Shown: piece by piece, positions 53,785 through 62,616 of the stretch | Layout: every line of letters starts with the position of its first letter | Position numbering within the stretch: the first letter of the stretch is position 1 | Assembly: GCA_035266845.1 (NCBI GenBank) | Contig: DATFMP010000045.1 | Coordinates: 1 to 64,000 of the forward strand | From: DATFMP01 sp035266845 | GTDB lineage: Bacteria; SAR324; JACQKK01 | Length of the DNA stretch: 64,000 nucleotides | Direction: 5' to 3' | Made by a program: the position numbers and the translations under genes | The notes under the pieces: generated by a model | The model's input: the letters and a program-made list of their open reading frames with translations, nothing else | The model's database searches: none | What the model was told of the DNA's origin: nothing

Positions 53785-55131
53785 TCAGCTATTGTAGGCC
53801 AGCAGCTTGGCCTGGATCGGCACGTTTGGATCGTTGGAATGCTCGGTGATGGGCAGATCGAACTGGAACTTGCTGCCCGGCTTCGACTTCACCCACTGGC
53901 ATCCGATGATGCTGCTGGTGGCCACGTGCGGGAACGGCCCATGCGTGAAGTCCACCAGACCCACGGACGTGACAGTCTTCAGCTTATTCAGCGCAGCCGC
54001 CACGGCCGCCTTGTTCTTCGGGTTGCCACTTTCCTTGAGGGCCGTGAATCCCGCATCGAGCAGGGACATGGTCGCGCCAAGCTGCTGATTCCACTGTCGG
54101 CCCGTCTGTGCCTCGTAGCCATCGGCCAACTTGCGCGAGCTGATGCCGGTGAGAGAGGACTTGTATGGGAAGTCGCGGTGCCAATAGCAGCCGGTGGCCA
54201 GCTTATCCCCCAACGAGCCCAGCGCCTCGACCTGGGACGGAAACAGGCCCGTCTTCGCAATCTGGGCGATGACGGCCGAGCGCGTGTAGCCCTGCTGCGC
54301 AGCTTGGCGCCAGAAGGTGGCGAAGTCTGGCGGAATCGGGAATGTATTGAAGATCTGGCAGCCCTGCGCCTTGTACTTGGTGATTTGAGCCGAATAGTCG
54401 GTGGTGCCGTCTTCGAAGCCGCCCGGATCGACGATCGTGAACCCGGCCTTCTCCAACGCGGGTGCCAAGTGCTCACGGATCGCGTTGCCATCCGCGTCGT
54501 TGGGATAGAGCACACCGACCTTCTTGTTGGTGGGGAGCAGGCTCCACTGGGACACGTAGCAATCCAGGAAGTTCTTGACGCCGAAGCTGAAGTGGAACGT
54601 CCACTTGAACGGGTTTGGTTGCCCCGGCTTGGCCCCGCGGCCGAAGTACCAGGATTCCCACGGCACGACGGTGGAAAGACAAGGCACCCGGGCGGCCTCA
54701 CAGGCGTCCGCCACCGGGTTCACGGTTTCCGGTGTGGAGGTGGTCAGCATAAAGTCGATGTGCTGACGATTGATCAGCTCTTGCGCCAATTGGCCCGCCC
54801 GCGCCGGATCGGATTGACCATCCCGGGCGAGGATTTCCACCGCGTATCGCTTGTGGCCAACCCGGAATCCGTTGCTGAGTGCTTTGCGGGCAAGGCCGAC
54901 TACGTAGGGATCGCCTTCGCCAAATCCCGCCAGCGGGCCGCTGAGGGGGCTGACGAACCCCACCCTCAGGGTTTCCGCCGCCCCTGCAGTGCTCTGGAAT
55001 GCGGGCACGCTGCTCGCCAGGGCGATGCCGCCCGCAGCAGCGGTGGTCAGCTTCACGAATTCCCGTCGCGAAAGGCTACGGGTATCCGCTGAGGAACCTT
55101 GTGGTTCGCGCTCTCGACGCTTGCTGGGCAT
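53785..55131 (-). CDS. ABC transporter substrate-binding protein (Tat-exported)
   Basis: A 448-residue periplasmic-binding protein of the branched-chain family: signal SRREFVKLTTAAAGGIALASSVPAF with an RR motif, then LRVGFVSPLSGPLAGFGEGD and GVLYPNDADGN typical for PBP type 1. Start at ATG 55131, because GGGGAGG lies 6 bases upstream; ATG 55137 sits directly on that site. It is the first gene of the five-gene uptake operon. The pocket residues do not allow a ligand call; amide, aromatic acid or amino acid are all possible. Confidence 0.9.
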   Translation of the reverse strand: MPSKRREREPQGSSADTRSLSRREFVKLTTAAAGGIALASSVPAFQSTAGAAETLRVGFVSPLSGPLAGFGEGDPYVVGLARKALSNGFRVGHKRYAVEILARDGQSDPARAGQLAQELINRQHIDFMLTTSTPETVNPVADACEAARVPCLSTVVPWESWYFGRGAKPGQPNPFKWTFHFSFGVKNFLDCYVSQWSLLPTNKKVGVLYPNDADGNAIREHLAPALEKAGFTIVDPGGFEDGTTDYSAQITKYKAQGCQIFNTFPIPPDFATFWRQAAQQGYTRSAVIAQIAKTGLFPSQVEALGSLGDKLATGCYWHRDFPYKSSLTGISSRKLADGYEAQTGRQWNQQLGATMSLLDAGFTALKESGNPKNKAAVAAALNKLKTVTSVGLVDFTHGPFPHVATSSIIGCQWVKSKPGSKFQFDLPITEHSNDPNVPIQAKLLAYNS

Positions 55132-55762
55132 CGTCATCCTCCCCAGATGTTAGGGTTGTGCGTATCACCGCGGCATGGACCGGTTTCCCCACGTCACCGG
55201 CGGACGAATCCACCGGAGTGGCGCGGCGTGCACAGGACAGGCGTCATGGCCCGAACCTGCGCTTTGCACTATATTTCATCTTGCGCTGCAAAGTGCCTTC
55301 CCCTGCTCACGCTTTGCAGCAATTCACGCGCAGCGAAGTGGGGCGATTGTTCTGCAATTGCCTGCCTGGGGTCAAGAACATTCTTTGATGTCAAAGCACC
55401 TATATGCACTATAATGCCAATTGAGAGCCGATTCGAACTGTCAGACCAAGCGCCGGCCGAATTGAACAGACTGACAATGCTCTATAAGAAGGAATCTGAG
55501 TTGTGTCATCAGGCAAAAGCACCTCTAGCCGCGTGCCCGATGGCCGCAGCTGGATGCCGTTTTGATGGCGATGGTCGCTGTAATTCCCGAAGACGCAGAG
55601 GCCGCCGCAATTGCCCTGAAATCTGAGGGCCACAAATTCCCCAAGCGACTCCATGGTGAACGGGTCGGAAATATGCTTTGGAAGGGGCCTGCGTGGTCGA
55701 ACTAGCCAGAGGGAAAGGATGGCTGATATGGAGCCGGTTGCTAGCTATTTGCCAGTTGAAAC
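55132..55762. other. Intergenic region with decayed short coding frames
   Basis: About 630 bases of lower GC than the surroundings. A TATAAT hexamer (55410-55415) overlaps the ATG of a short frame. Two short frames show protein-like composition: one from ATG 55414, about 45 residues before it degenerates, and one from ATG 55565 to 55705 (46 residues, MAMVAVIPEDAEAAAIALKS..). They look like pieces of one decayed gene separated by a frameshift. No other gene evident. Confidence 0.35.
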
Positions 55763-55799
55763 AAAAAAGCCCTTCCCGCCGCGTGGCGAAAAGGGCTTT
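55763..55799 (-). terminator. Rho-independent terminator of tRNA-Met
   Basis: On the minus strand AAAGCCCTT ... AAGGGCTTT form a 9-base stem, extended by CGCC/GGCG around a short loop, followed by TTTTTTG. It lies about 10 bases after the tRNA 3' end and is the clearest intrinsic terminator in the window. Confidence 0.85.
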
Positions 55800-55808
55800 C
55801 CCATCAAG

Positions 55809-55882
55809 TAGCAGGAGGGAGACTTGAACTCCCGACCCCGCGATTATGAATCGCGTGCTCTAACCAGCTGAGCTATCCTGCC
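55809..55882 (-). tRNA. trnM: tRNA-Met (CAT)
   Basis: Cloverleaf with acceptor GGCAGGA/TCCTGCT (one G-U pair), D arm with TAGCTCAGCTGGTTAGAGC, anticodon loop TTCATAA (anticodon CAT), T arm GGGAGTTCAAGTCTCCC. The elongator-type D arm makes elongator tRNA-Met likely; an Ile2 (lysidine) tRNA cannot be excluded. CCA is not encoded. It is a single gene flanked by its own promoter and terminator. Confidence 0.93.
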
Positions 55883-55903
55883 GTGTAGCGCTTCGAAACC
55901 AGC

Positions 55904-55932
55904 ATGATAGCCAATGGGCGCAGAGGGAGCAA
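55904..55932 (-). promoter_or_regulatory. Promoter of tRNA-Met
   Basis: TTGCTC (-35, 55927-55932), 17 bases, TATCAT (-10, 55904-55909) on the minus strand, 22 bases before the tRNA. Spacing is optimal for the housekeeping sigma factor. Confidence 0.65.
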
Positions 55933-56055
55933 GCGCGAGCGTGCACCGCCGCGCGGCAGGGACCGCCCTTTGGCGTGAATGATGAATGCCAGCGGGAACA
56001 GCCGGCGGGAGCGGAGAAGGGCCGCCGCAGGCGATTTACAGGAGGGCAGCCGGGC

Positions 56056-56610
56056 GTGAAGCTGGAGAAGCACAACATCGTGGCCAACAAGCTGGACTAC
56101 GCCAAGGGCAAGCGGCCGCCGGTGGACTGCATTCTGTGCGCCGTGGCGCGGGACGACCCCCGCGTGGACAACCTGCTCGTCTATCGCCACGACGCCTGGT
56201 TCATCACGCTGAACCTGTACCCGTACAATCCGGGGCACCTGATGGTGGTGCCCTATGCCCATCACACGGATGTGCGGCAGCTCAGCGAGCCCGAGGTGCT
56301 GGAATTGCATCGCCTGCAGGTATTGGCGCTGCAGGTGCTGGAGCGCGAGTATCGCCCGGGGGGCTTCAACGTCGGCTACAACCTGGGGCCGGCCTCCGGG
56401 GCGAGCATCGATCACATCCACCTGCAGATCGTGCCGCGCTACCGCACGGAGGTGGGCTTCTTCGACATCCTCTCCGATTCGCGCGTGATCGTGGAGGCGC
56501 CGCAGGTGACGCAACAGCGCTTGGCTCGGGCGTTCGCGGAGGAGGCGCCACGCTTCTTCGCCACCGATCCCGGCGGGGCCACGCCGACCGACGAGCGGGC
56601 CATCGACTGA
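56056..56610 (+). CDS. HIT-family hydrolase
   Basis: A 184-residue histidine-triad protein with IDHIHLQIVPRY containing the HxHxQ active-site motif, preceded by GYNLGPASGAS. A four-Cys-like start (CILCAVARDD) is present. It resembles the AP4A-hydrolase/AP4A-phosphorylase-like branch found in bacteria. Substrates are nucleotide polyphosphates or nucleoside phosphoramidates. GTG at 56056 has GGAGGG upstream. It is divergent from the tRNA-Met gene and followed by fliG with its own promoter. Confidence 0.87.
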   Translation: MKLEKHNIVANKLDYAKGKRPPVDCILCAVARDDPRVDNLLVYRHDAWFITLNLYPYNPGHLMVVPYAHHTDVRQLSEPEVLELHRLQVLALQVLEREYRPGGFNVGYNLGPASGASIDHIHLQIVPRYRTEVGFFDILSDSRVIVEAPQVTQQRLARAFAEEAPRFFATDPGGATPTDERAID

Positions 56611-56655
56611 CCGGGCGGCAGCCGAGCGCAGGATGGGCGGGCCAACGCCAGGCGA

Positions 56656-56684
56656 TTGGAGAACCGCCGGCAGAGGCGTATAAT
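56656..56684 (+). promoter_or_regulatory. Promoter of fliG
   Basis: TTGGAG (-35), a 17-base spacer and a consensus TATAAT (-10, 56679-56684) lie about 100 bases upstream of fliG. It is a sigma-70-type promoter rather than a flagellar sigma-28 or sigma-54 site. Confidence 0.7.
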
Positions 56685-56782
56685 CGGATTCGCGTCGAGC
56701 TGACGCGGTCCAGCACAGCATCGGCCCGCTGGGGGCCACATTGGGCCGCGCGCTGACGCGGCCCTAGCACGCAGAGGTCATC

Positions 56783-57796
56783 ATGGGTGTCGGCAAGCTG
56801 ACCGGGCCGAAGAAGGCGGCCATCCTGCTGCTCGCCATGGGCGAGGAAGGCGCGTCCGAGGTCATCAAGAACCTCGAGGACAGCGAGATCCAACAGGTGG
56901 GCTATTACATGGCCCGCTTCACGGACGTCGCGCCCGAAGAGCTGGATGTGGTGCTGGAGGAGTTCTACAACAAGAGTGGGGGTGCCACGGACGGCTTCGT
57001 CATCAACGCCTCGGGCGACTTCGTGCGCAGCACCATCTCCAAGGCCCTGGGCGGCGACCGCGCCAAGGAACTGGTGGACAACCTCTCCGCCAACGTGGAG
57101 GAGAGTGCGCTCGAATCCCTGAAGTGGCTCGACCCCAAGGCCATCGCCAACTTCATCACCCACGAGCACCCGCAGACCATCGCCCTGATCCTGGCGCACC
57201 TGGAAGACCCGGAGCAGACCGCCACCGTGCTGAAGGAGCTGCCGGAGAACCTGCAGGCCGACGTGGTCTACCGCATGGCGATCCTGGAGAGCATCCAGCC
57301 CGGCGTGGTCTCGGAGATCGACGAGGTGCTGAGCCGCGAGATGCAGGCCGCCGGCGCCATGGGCACCTCCAAGGTGGGCGGCATCGAGGCCGTCGCCGAG
57401 ATGCTGAACTCCCTGGACAAGTCCACCGAGACCCGCATCCTGGCCACCATCGAGGAATCCAACCCCGACCTGGCCGAGCAGATCCGCGAGTTGATGTTCA
57501 CCTTCGAAGACATGGTGCTCATCGACTCCAAGGGCATGCAGCTCATCCTCAAGGAAGTGCCCAAGGAGGACCTGGTGCTCGCCATGAAGACCGCCTCCGA
57601 GCCCATCAAGGAGCTGATCTTCAGCTCCATGTCCCAGCGCGCCGCGGAGATGCTCCGCGAAGACCTGGAGGTGCTCGGCCCGGTGAAGGTGTCGGACGTC
57701 GAGCGCGCCCAGCAGACCATGGTCAAGGTCTCGCGCCGCCTGGAGGAAGAGGGCAAGGTCGTCATCGGCGGCCGCGGCGGCGGCGACGTGGTGTAG
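56783..57796 (+). CDS. fliG: Flagellar motor switch protein FliG
   Basis: A 337-residue FliG: N-terminal domain with KKAAILLLAMGEEGASEVIKNLEDSEIQQVG, middle domain with the EHPQTIALILAHL motif, and C-terminal torque domain with MVLIDSKGMQLILKEVPKEDLVLAMKTAS and the charged ridge residues. FliG joins the MS-ring (FliF) and interacts with MotA and the C-ring. The C-terminus ends in a Gly-rich tail. It stands alone, with no fliF or fliM next to it, and has its own promoter; a dispersed flagellar regulon or an auxiliary copy is possible. Confidence 0.93.
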   Translation: MGVGKLTGPKKAAILLLAMGEEGASEVIKNLEDSEIQQVGYYMARFTDVAPEELDVVLEEFYNKSGGATDGFVINASGDFVRSTISKALGGDRAKELVDNLSANVEESALESLKWLDPKAIANFITHEHPQTIALILAHLEDPEQTATVLKELPENLQADVVYRMAILESIQPGVVSEIDEVLSREMQAAGAMGTSKVGGIEAVAEMLNSLDKSTETRILATIEESNPDLAEQIRELMFTFEDMVLIDSKGMQLILKEVPKEDLVLAMKTASEPIKELIFSSMSQRAAEMLREDLEVLGPVKVSDVERAQQTMVKVSRRLEEEGKVVIGGRGGGDVV

Positions 57797-57949
57797 GCGC
57801 CAAATCCCCGGCCCAGCGGCGGCACGGTTTCGCGCTGCCGCATCCCCCGCTCTGACTCGTACTCACGGGATGTGGGGGAGCCACCGCTCCCCCGCGTATT
57901 GCTCCCGGCCGTTCGCCGTTCCCCCATCACTCGCCGGTGCAGCCCGCGG

Positions 57950-58735
57950 CTACCCTGCCTCCGACAGCGCGGGCGGCTGCCCTGTGGTCTCCTCCTGGTA
58001 ACGCCCCTCGCCATCGAGCCGGGCGCGGATCCAGTCCTCCACGGTCGGGTGCACCGTGAGTTGGAAGCCGCCCTCCTCGGGACGCAGGAAGCGGGCCTGG
58101 GCGAGGCGCGCACCCGCGAGCAGGGCACCTTGCAGATTGGCATGGGCGAGGCTGGCGCGGTGCAGGTTAGCCCCGCGCAGGTCGGCCTTGGCGAGCATGG
58201 CGCCGTCCAGGTCGCAGCCCCGCAGGCTGGCCTCGCGCAGGCTGGCGAGGGCCAGGTTGGCCCCAGCCAACGCGACACCGAAGCAGTCCGCGCCGTCCAG
58301 CACGGCACCCTGCAGGTCGGCCCCGGCCAGGTTTGCGCCGCGCAGGGAGCACCCGGCGAGCCGCACGCCGCGTAGATCGGCCCCCTCCAGCTCGCAGCCC
58401 TCCAGCTCCGGAGGCACGGCGCCCAGGGCATTGAGGTCGCGCAGCAGGCCCGCCTTGCGCAGCACGCCCTCCTCCGTGGCCCAGGAGCGCAGGTGACCCA
58501 GCTCACGCAGCAGCGCATCGCGCAGGCGGGGCCGGCGCCGCACGCGCTCCCAGCCCAGCAGCAGAGCGGCGGTGAGCACCGTGTTCAGCAGCACGACGAG
58601 GGTGAGCAGGACGATCAGCGTTCCCAGACCGGGCGGCTGAGCCAGCGCCGCGGCGGGACTGCAGCCCGTGGCAAAGGCGGACAGGCCAACGGCCGAGAGC
58701 GACCGCGCCACCCGCGCGAGCAGGTGCCATTGCAC
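57950..58735 (-). CDS. Membrane-anchored pentapeptide-repeat protein
   Basis: About 261 residues. An N-terminal signal-like segment (SAFATGCSPAAALA), then one long hydrophobic span (LIVLLTLVVLLNTVLTAALLLGW), a helical linker, and 20 or so pentapeptide repeats (A(N/D)LxxA) between about residues 125 and 230, forming a right-handed quadrilateral beta-helix. A short C-terminal segment is charged. Such proteins may block DNA gyrase or act as scaffolds; membrane anchoring favours a scaffold role. The start is uncertain; I use GTG 58735 before the signal-like region, the frame being open to 58870. Confidence 0.75.
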   Translation of the reverse strand: MQWHLLARVARSLSAVGLSAFATGCSPAAALAQPPGLGTLIVLLTLVVLLNTVLTAALLLGWERVRRRPRLRDALLRELGHLRSWATEEGVLRKAGLLRDLNALGAVPPELEGCELEGADLRGVRLAGCSLRGANLAGADLQGAVLDGADCFGVALAGANLALASLREASLRGCDLDGAMLAKADLRGANLHRASLAHANLQGALLAGARLAQARFLRPEEGGFQLTVHPTVEDWIRARLDGEGRYQEETTGQPPALSEAG

Positions 58736-59062
58736 GGTGGGTGCTGTGATTGGAGCGTTGCTGGGCCGCACGCCTGTCCCGTCTCTTCGTTCCGCAGGGA
58801 GCGCTCGCTGACCCGGCCCGCCCCGGGGAGCCCGGGCGGCTTCGCCACATGCGCGGAGCGTCGGGCGCAAGGCCAGCTACGCTGCGACTCTATCCGATGT
58901 GCGCGCAAATGGACAGGCGGGCGCGGGGGCCGCATCCGACGAGCGCGTGGGCAGTTTCCCCTCTCCACGGGCGGGACGCCCGCGCCACCATTCCACCAAG
59001 TGAACGCCCGCGCCACCGATGGGTGGCTTGCCCGTGCCGGGCCGCTGCGGGTGCGCGGCGGC

Positions 59063-60928
59063 TCAGTCGCCGCCGGCCTCGGGGGCTTCGAGGGCCCGCA
59101 GGGGCCGGGGGCTGCGCGGGGCAGGACGCCGGGTGGCGATGGGCCGACGGGCGACGGACTTGCCGGAGACGACGCGCTGCAGGTCGCGCGAGGCATCGTG
59201 CACGGAGGCCACCTGCACGCCCAGGGTCTCGATGGCGCTCTCCGCGTCCGTGGCGATACCGGCATACTCCTGCGCGAGCTGGCTGAGGCGCTGCGTGGTG
59301 CCGCTCACCTCCTTGGCGCGTCGGCTCTGCTCCTCGGTCTCGCGGGCGAAGTCCGCCGCCCCGGCCGTCATGGAGGTCACGGACTCGGCCACGGAGGCGA
59401 ACTCCTGCTGCGTGTCGCGGGTCAGATCGGCACCCCGCGTGATGCCGGTGCGCACCTGATCCAGCAGGCCCTGGGTCTGCTGGGCGGCCTCCGCGGCGCG
59501 CTGGGCCAGGTTGCGCACCTCTTCGGCCACCACGGAGAAGCTCTTGCCCGCGTCTCCGGCGCGTGCGGCCTCCACGGCTGCGTTGAGGGCGAGCAGATTG
59601 GTCTGGAACGCGATCTCGTCGATGGACTTGACGATGCGCCCCGTCTCCCCGCTCAGCTCCGCCACCTCCACCATGGAGTGGCCCAGGCGGTCCAGCATGT
59701 CCTTGGCGTTGCCCGCGGCCTGGGACGAGCCATCGGCCAGGCGCTGCAGCTCCCGGGTCATCTGGGCCGTGCTCACGGCGTGGGCATCCATGTCCTCCAT
59801 CACCACGCGGGCCTGATCCACGGCGGTTGCCTGCTGCGCGGCGCCGCTGGCCAGGTTCTGCCCCAGGTGCCCCACCTGCTCCATGGCCCCGGTGGCCAGC
59901 TCGCCCGCGTCGGCCAGCCGCCCGCTGGTGGCACTGAGCGTCGTCACCAGCGATGCGGACAGATAGTACTGCACCCCCAGCAGCGAGAGGAACAGCACCA
60001 GCGAGCCCAACACAAGCCCCCAGCGGATGACCACCACATTGTGGTACGCGGCGGTCAGGTCGTGCAGGTACACCAGCACGCCCGCGCGCTGGCCCTTGTA
60101 GTCCAGGATAGGCACCGCCGTGAGCAGCATGCCCCCGTGCAGGGCGATGGCCGGCCCTTTCCGGGCCCGCTGCAGCAGGTCGGCGGTGACCAGCGGGTCG
60201 GTCACCTCGGCCTTCGAGGCATAGGTGCGTGCCATGCCGGCCACCCGCAGCAGGTCTCCCCGCTTCACGAAGTCGGTGGTCTTGAGCGCATTCTGCTCCA
60301 GGTAGAAGGCTGTCTGCACGGAATCGGCCTTCGCGACCTCCATCACGCGCTTGAAGGGCATCAGCATCTCCACCGTGCCCAGGTGCTGCCCCAGTTCATC
60401 GCGGATGGGCACGATGCCCCGCACCACAAGTCCGGCGCGGCCCACCTCGATGCCGGTGACCACCTTGTCCTCGCGGTTGGCGTCCACCACCGTGGCGCGG
60501 AAGCTGGACAGGTCGTCCCCGCCGTCGCCCTTGCCCGGTGGCCGCCACGTGCGCAGGAAGCTGCGGGCCGGCGGCAGGTGGTAGTGGATGCGATAGTCCA
60601 CATCGGGCGTGCTGGCGTGCAGGCGCTCGCGCACCGGCTCGATGGCGCCCCTCAGCTTGGTGCGTCCTTCGTCCTCGTGGCCCGCGCGCGCCAGGGCGTA
60701 GGCCTCCTGCACCCCCGGCACGCCGGCACTCAGGGCGGCAATGCCCAGCGTCTGATCCTCGATCAGGTGCAGGCCGCGCTGCACCAGCCCGGCCTGGATG
60801 GTGCCGATACGCTGCACGTCGCTGTTCCAGAGCGTCTGCACCGTCCAGAGAATGCCGGCCAACATGACGACGATGAACAGCAACAGCAGGGAAACGGGTA
60901 TGACGATCAATCGCTTGCGGAGGGACAT
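59063..60928 (-). CDS. Methyl-accepting chemotaxis protein
   Basis: A 621-residue chemoreceptor. TM1 is at about 8-28 and TM2 at about 310-335. The periplasmic part (30-305) contains RIHYHLPPARSFLRTWRP, typical for a double-Cache type sensor. The cytoplasmic methyl-accepting domain has the highly conserved hairpin FQTNLLALNAAVEAARAGDAGKSFSVVAEEVRNLAQRA. No CheR-binding pentapeptide (xWxxF) is seen at the C-terminus. It probably senses small organic ligands and signals via CheA to the flagellar motor; a fliG gene lies 1.3 kb away. Confidence 0.93.
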   Translation of the reverse strand: MSLRKRLIVIPVSLLLLFIVVMLAGILWTVQTLWNSDVQRIGTIQAGLVQRGLHLIEDQTLGIAALSAGVPGVQEAYALARAGHEDEGRTKLRGAIEPVRERLHASTPDVDYRIHYHLPPARSFLRTWRPPGKGDGGDDLSSFRATVVDANREDKVVTGIEVGRAGLVVRGIVPIRDELGQHLGTVEMLMPFKRVMEVAKADSVQTAFYLEQNALKTTDFVKRGDLLRVAGMARTYASKAEVTDPLVTADLLQRARKGPAIALHGGMLLTAVPILDYKGQRAGVLVYLHDLTAAYHNVVVIRWGLVLGSLVLFLSLLGVQYYLSASLVTTLSATSGRLADAGELATGAMEQVGHLGQNLASGAAQQATAVDQARVVMEDMDAHAVSTAQMTRELQRLADGSSQAAGNAKDMLDRLGHSMVEVAELSGETGRIVKSIDEIAFQTNLLALNAAVEAARAGDAGKSFSVVAEEVRNLAQRAAEAAQQTQGLLDQVRTGITRGADLTRDTQQEFASVAESVTSMTAGAADFARETEEQSRRAKEVSGTTQRLSQLAQEYAGIATDAESAIETLGVQVASVHDASRDLQRVVSGKSVARRPIATRRPAPRSPRPLRALEAPEAGGD

Positions 60929-61274
60929 GCATGAACCCGGTGCAGTGTTTGGCCTAGAGAGGAGGCCGTCCGCAGCCGCGCCCGCGGTCCGGTGCCAACC
61001 TGCTCCCCACCCCTAGTGCGCTTCCCGCGCATTGTAGGGAGTGTCGCTCAGTGTCACCGTGACTTGGTCACACAAGGCGGCGTGCGTAGCAGGCAGGGAC
61101 GGCCGCGCCACCAAGCCGATAGGCTGCGGTGGGGCGGGCCTCCGGCCCGCCCGGCCAAGCGTGGTGACTTGCTGCGCGCTTGACGGCCGGAGGGCTCCCG
61201 TCGCATGGTCTGGGCAGCGGTGGAGCGTCCCGGGCGGGCGTTCGCCGGCAACTGTTCCCTGGGGAGGAAGCGCC
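60929..61274. other. Intergenic region with GC hairpin
   Basis: About 345 bases between the chemoreceptor start and the cupin start. At 61132-61152 there is a perfect hairpin GGGCGGGCC-TCC-GGCCCGCCC, possibly a terminator or part of a regulator site. No coding frame is convincing; the upstream sequence carries the chemoreceptor promoter region on one side and the cupin ribosome-binding site (GGGGAGGAAG) on the other. Confidence 0.4.
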
Positions 61275-61658
61275 ATGAACGCGCACACACCCGGCCTGCG
61301 GGCGGAAGCCGCGCTGGCCCAGCTTGATTCGCGATACGTCGACCCGGACAGCCTGCCCTGGCAGTCCACGCCCTTCCCGGGCGTGGAGATGAAGGTGCTG
61401 ATGGAAGAAGAGGGCACGGGCCTGCTCACGGCGCTGATGCGCTGGGCGCCCGGGGCGGAGCTGCCCCTGCACGAGCACGTGGAGATCGAGCAGACCTTCG
61501 TGCTCGAAGGGCGGCTGGTGGATGACCAGGGCGAATGCCGTGCGGGCCAGTTCGTCTGGCGGCCCAAGGGCAGCCGCCACGTCGCCCGCACGCCGGAAGG
61601 GGCCCTCATGCTGGCCTTCTTCCTCAAGCCCAACAAGTTCTTCGGCGCCGGCGATTAG
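61275..61658 (+). CDS. Cupin-domain protein
   Basis: A 127-residue single-domain cupin with metal-binding residues in motif 1 (LPLHEHVEIEQTFVLEG: two His and one Glu) and a later His in GSRHVAR. It resembles ChrR-type or dioxygenase-like cupins. The product may be a dioxygenase, isomerase or sensor; the metal is probably iron or zinc. GGGGAGGAAG precedes the ATG. Downstream are two hairpins and the TauE-type gene. Confidence 0.8.
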   Translation: MNAHTPGLRAEAALAQLDSRYVDPDSLPWQSTPFPGVEMKVLMEEEGTGLLTALMRWAPGAELPLHEHVEIEQTFVLEGRLVDDQGECRAGQFVWRPKGSRHVARTPEGALMLAFFLKPNKFFGAGD

Positions 61659-61689
61659 CACCTGAAAGCCTGCAACAAGGCCAGGATTT

Positions 61690-61827
61690 GTGGGGGCTCT
61701 GCCCCCACACCCCCGGCAGGGCGTGCGACTCCCCTGCAGCTGTTCACGGAATGCCGCAACGGGGCGAGACACCGGGAGATTCGATGAATCCAGCTTGCAG
61801 GGGGCGCGGGGGAGCGTGCTCCCCCGC
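61690..61827. repeat. Paired GC-rich palindromes between cupin and TauE genes
   Basis: Two strong hairpins: GTGGGGGC-TCT-GCCCCCAC (61690-61708) and GCGGGGGAGC-GT-GCTCCCCCGC (61806-61827), the latter with 10-base arms. They share C-rich motifs with a stretch at about 48100-48180, which suggests a repeated non-coding element rather than a simple terminator. Confidence 0.5.
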
Positions 61828-61866
61828 AGTTGCGGGATGCGCGGCCTGGCCGGAGGGCGGGCGGCG

Positions 61867-62595
61867 GTGATTCATTGGAGCGATCTGCCCCTGCTGGGGC
61901 TGGTGGCGGCGTTCTCCGCGTTCGTGGGCTCCGTGGCGGGCTCGGGCGGCTCCACGATTCTGCTGCCGGTGCTGGTGCTGTTCTATGGCATCCGGGCGGC
62001 CGTGCCGATCGTGACCATCGCCAACCTGTCGGCGAACGTGAGCCGCTCGGTGATCAACCGGCGGGAGATCGTGCTGTCGATCGTGGGCTGGTTCGTGCTG
62101 GGCGCGATTCCCAGCAATGCGCTGGGGGCGTGGCTGTTCACCATCGCCGCGCCGGAGCTGCTGACGCGGCTGCTGGGGGCGGTGCTGATTACCGTGGTGG
62201 TGTGGCGCCGGCTGCGGCCACGGCCGCCCAGCAAGCGCGCGCACGTGTGGTTTCTGCCGGTGGGCACGGGCTTCGGCTTCCTGGAGGGCATCATGGGCAG
62301 CGTGGGGCCGCTGATGGCGCCGTTCTTCCTGGCCGCGGGGCTGGTGAAGAACGCCTACATCGGCACGGACGCGCTGGCCACGGTGGCCATGCAGAGCACC
62401 AAGCTGGCCGTGTTCGGAGGCGCCAACCTGCTCAGTCCGGGCATCCTGCTGGCGGGCTTCACGCTGGTGCCGTTCATGATCCTGGGCACGGTGATCGGCA
62501 AGCGCACGCTGGACCGACTGCCGGATCGCGCGTTCACGCTGCTGATCGAGGGCGTGCTGGTGCTGGCCGGGCTCAACTTCCTGATTCGCGGCTAA
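61867..62595 (+). CDS. TauE/SafE-family sulfite exporter-like protein
   Basis: A 242-residue membrane protein with about seven to eight spans and the TauE/SafE signature GSVAGSGGSTILLPVLVLFYGI and the later GFLEGIMGSVGPLMAPFF. Family members export anions such as sulfite or sulfonates. It begins with GTG at 61867 (GGAGGG upstream) and ends 21 bases before a decarboxylase for phosphono- or sulfopyruvate, so the two are likely co-expressed. Confidence 0.87.
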   Translation: MIHWSDLPLLGLVAAFSAFVGSVAGSGGSTILLPVLVLFYGIRAAVPIVTIANLSANVSRSVINRREIVLSIVGWFVLGAIPSNALGAWLFTIAAPELLTRLLGAVLITVVVWRRLRPRPPSKRAHVWFLPVGTGFGFLEGIMGSVGPLMAPFFLAAGLVKNAYIGTDALATVAMQSTKLAVFGGANLLSPGILLAGFTLVPFMILGTVIGKRTLDRLPDRAFTLLIEGVLVLAGLNFLIRG

Positions 62596-62616
62596 GGGCG
62601 CGGGGGCGGTGCGGCG

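Noticed and set aside
58493..60934. An 813-codon plus-strand frame
   Set aside because: Antisense to the chemoreceptor, whose domains are all recognisable. The plus-strand product is repetitive His/Gly/Ala sequence.
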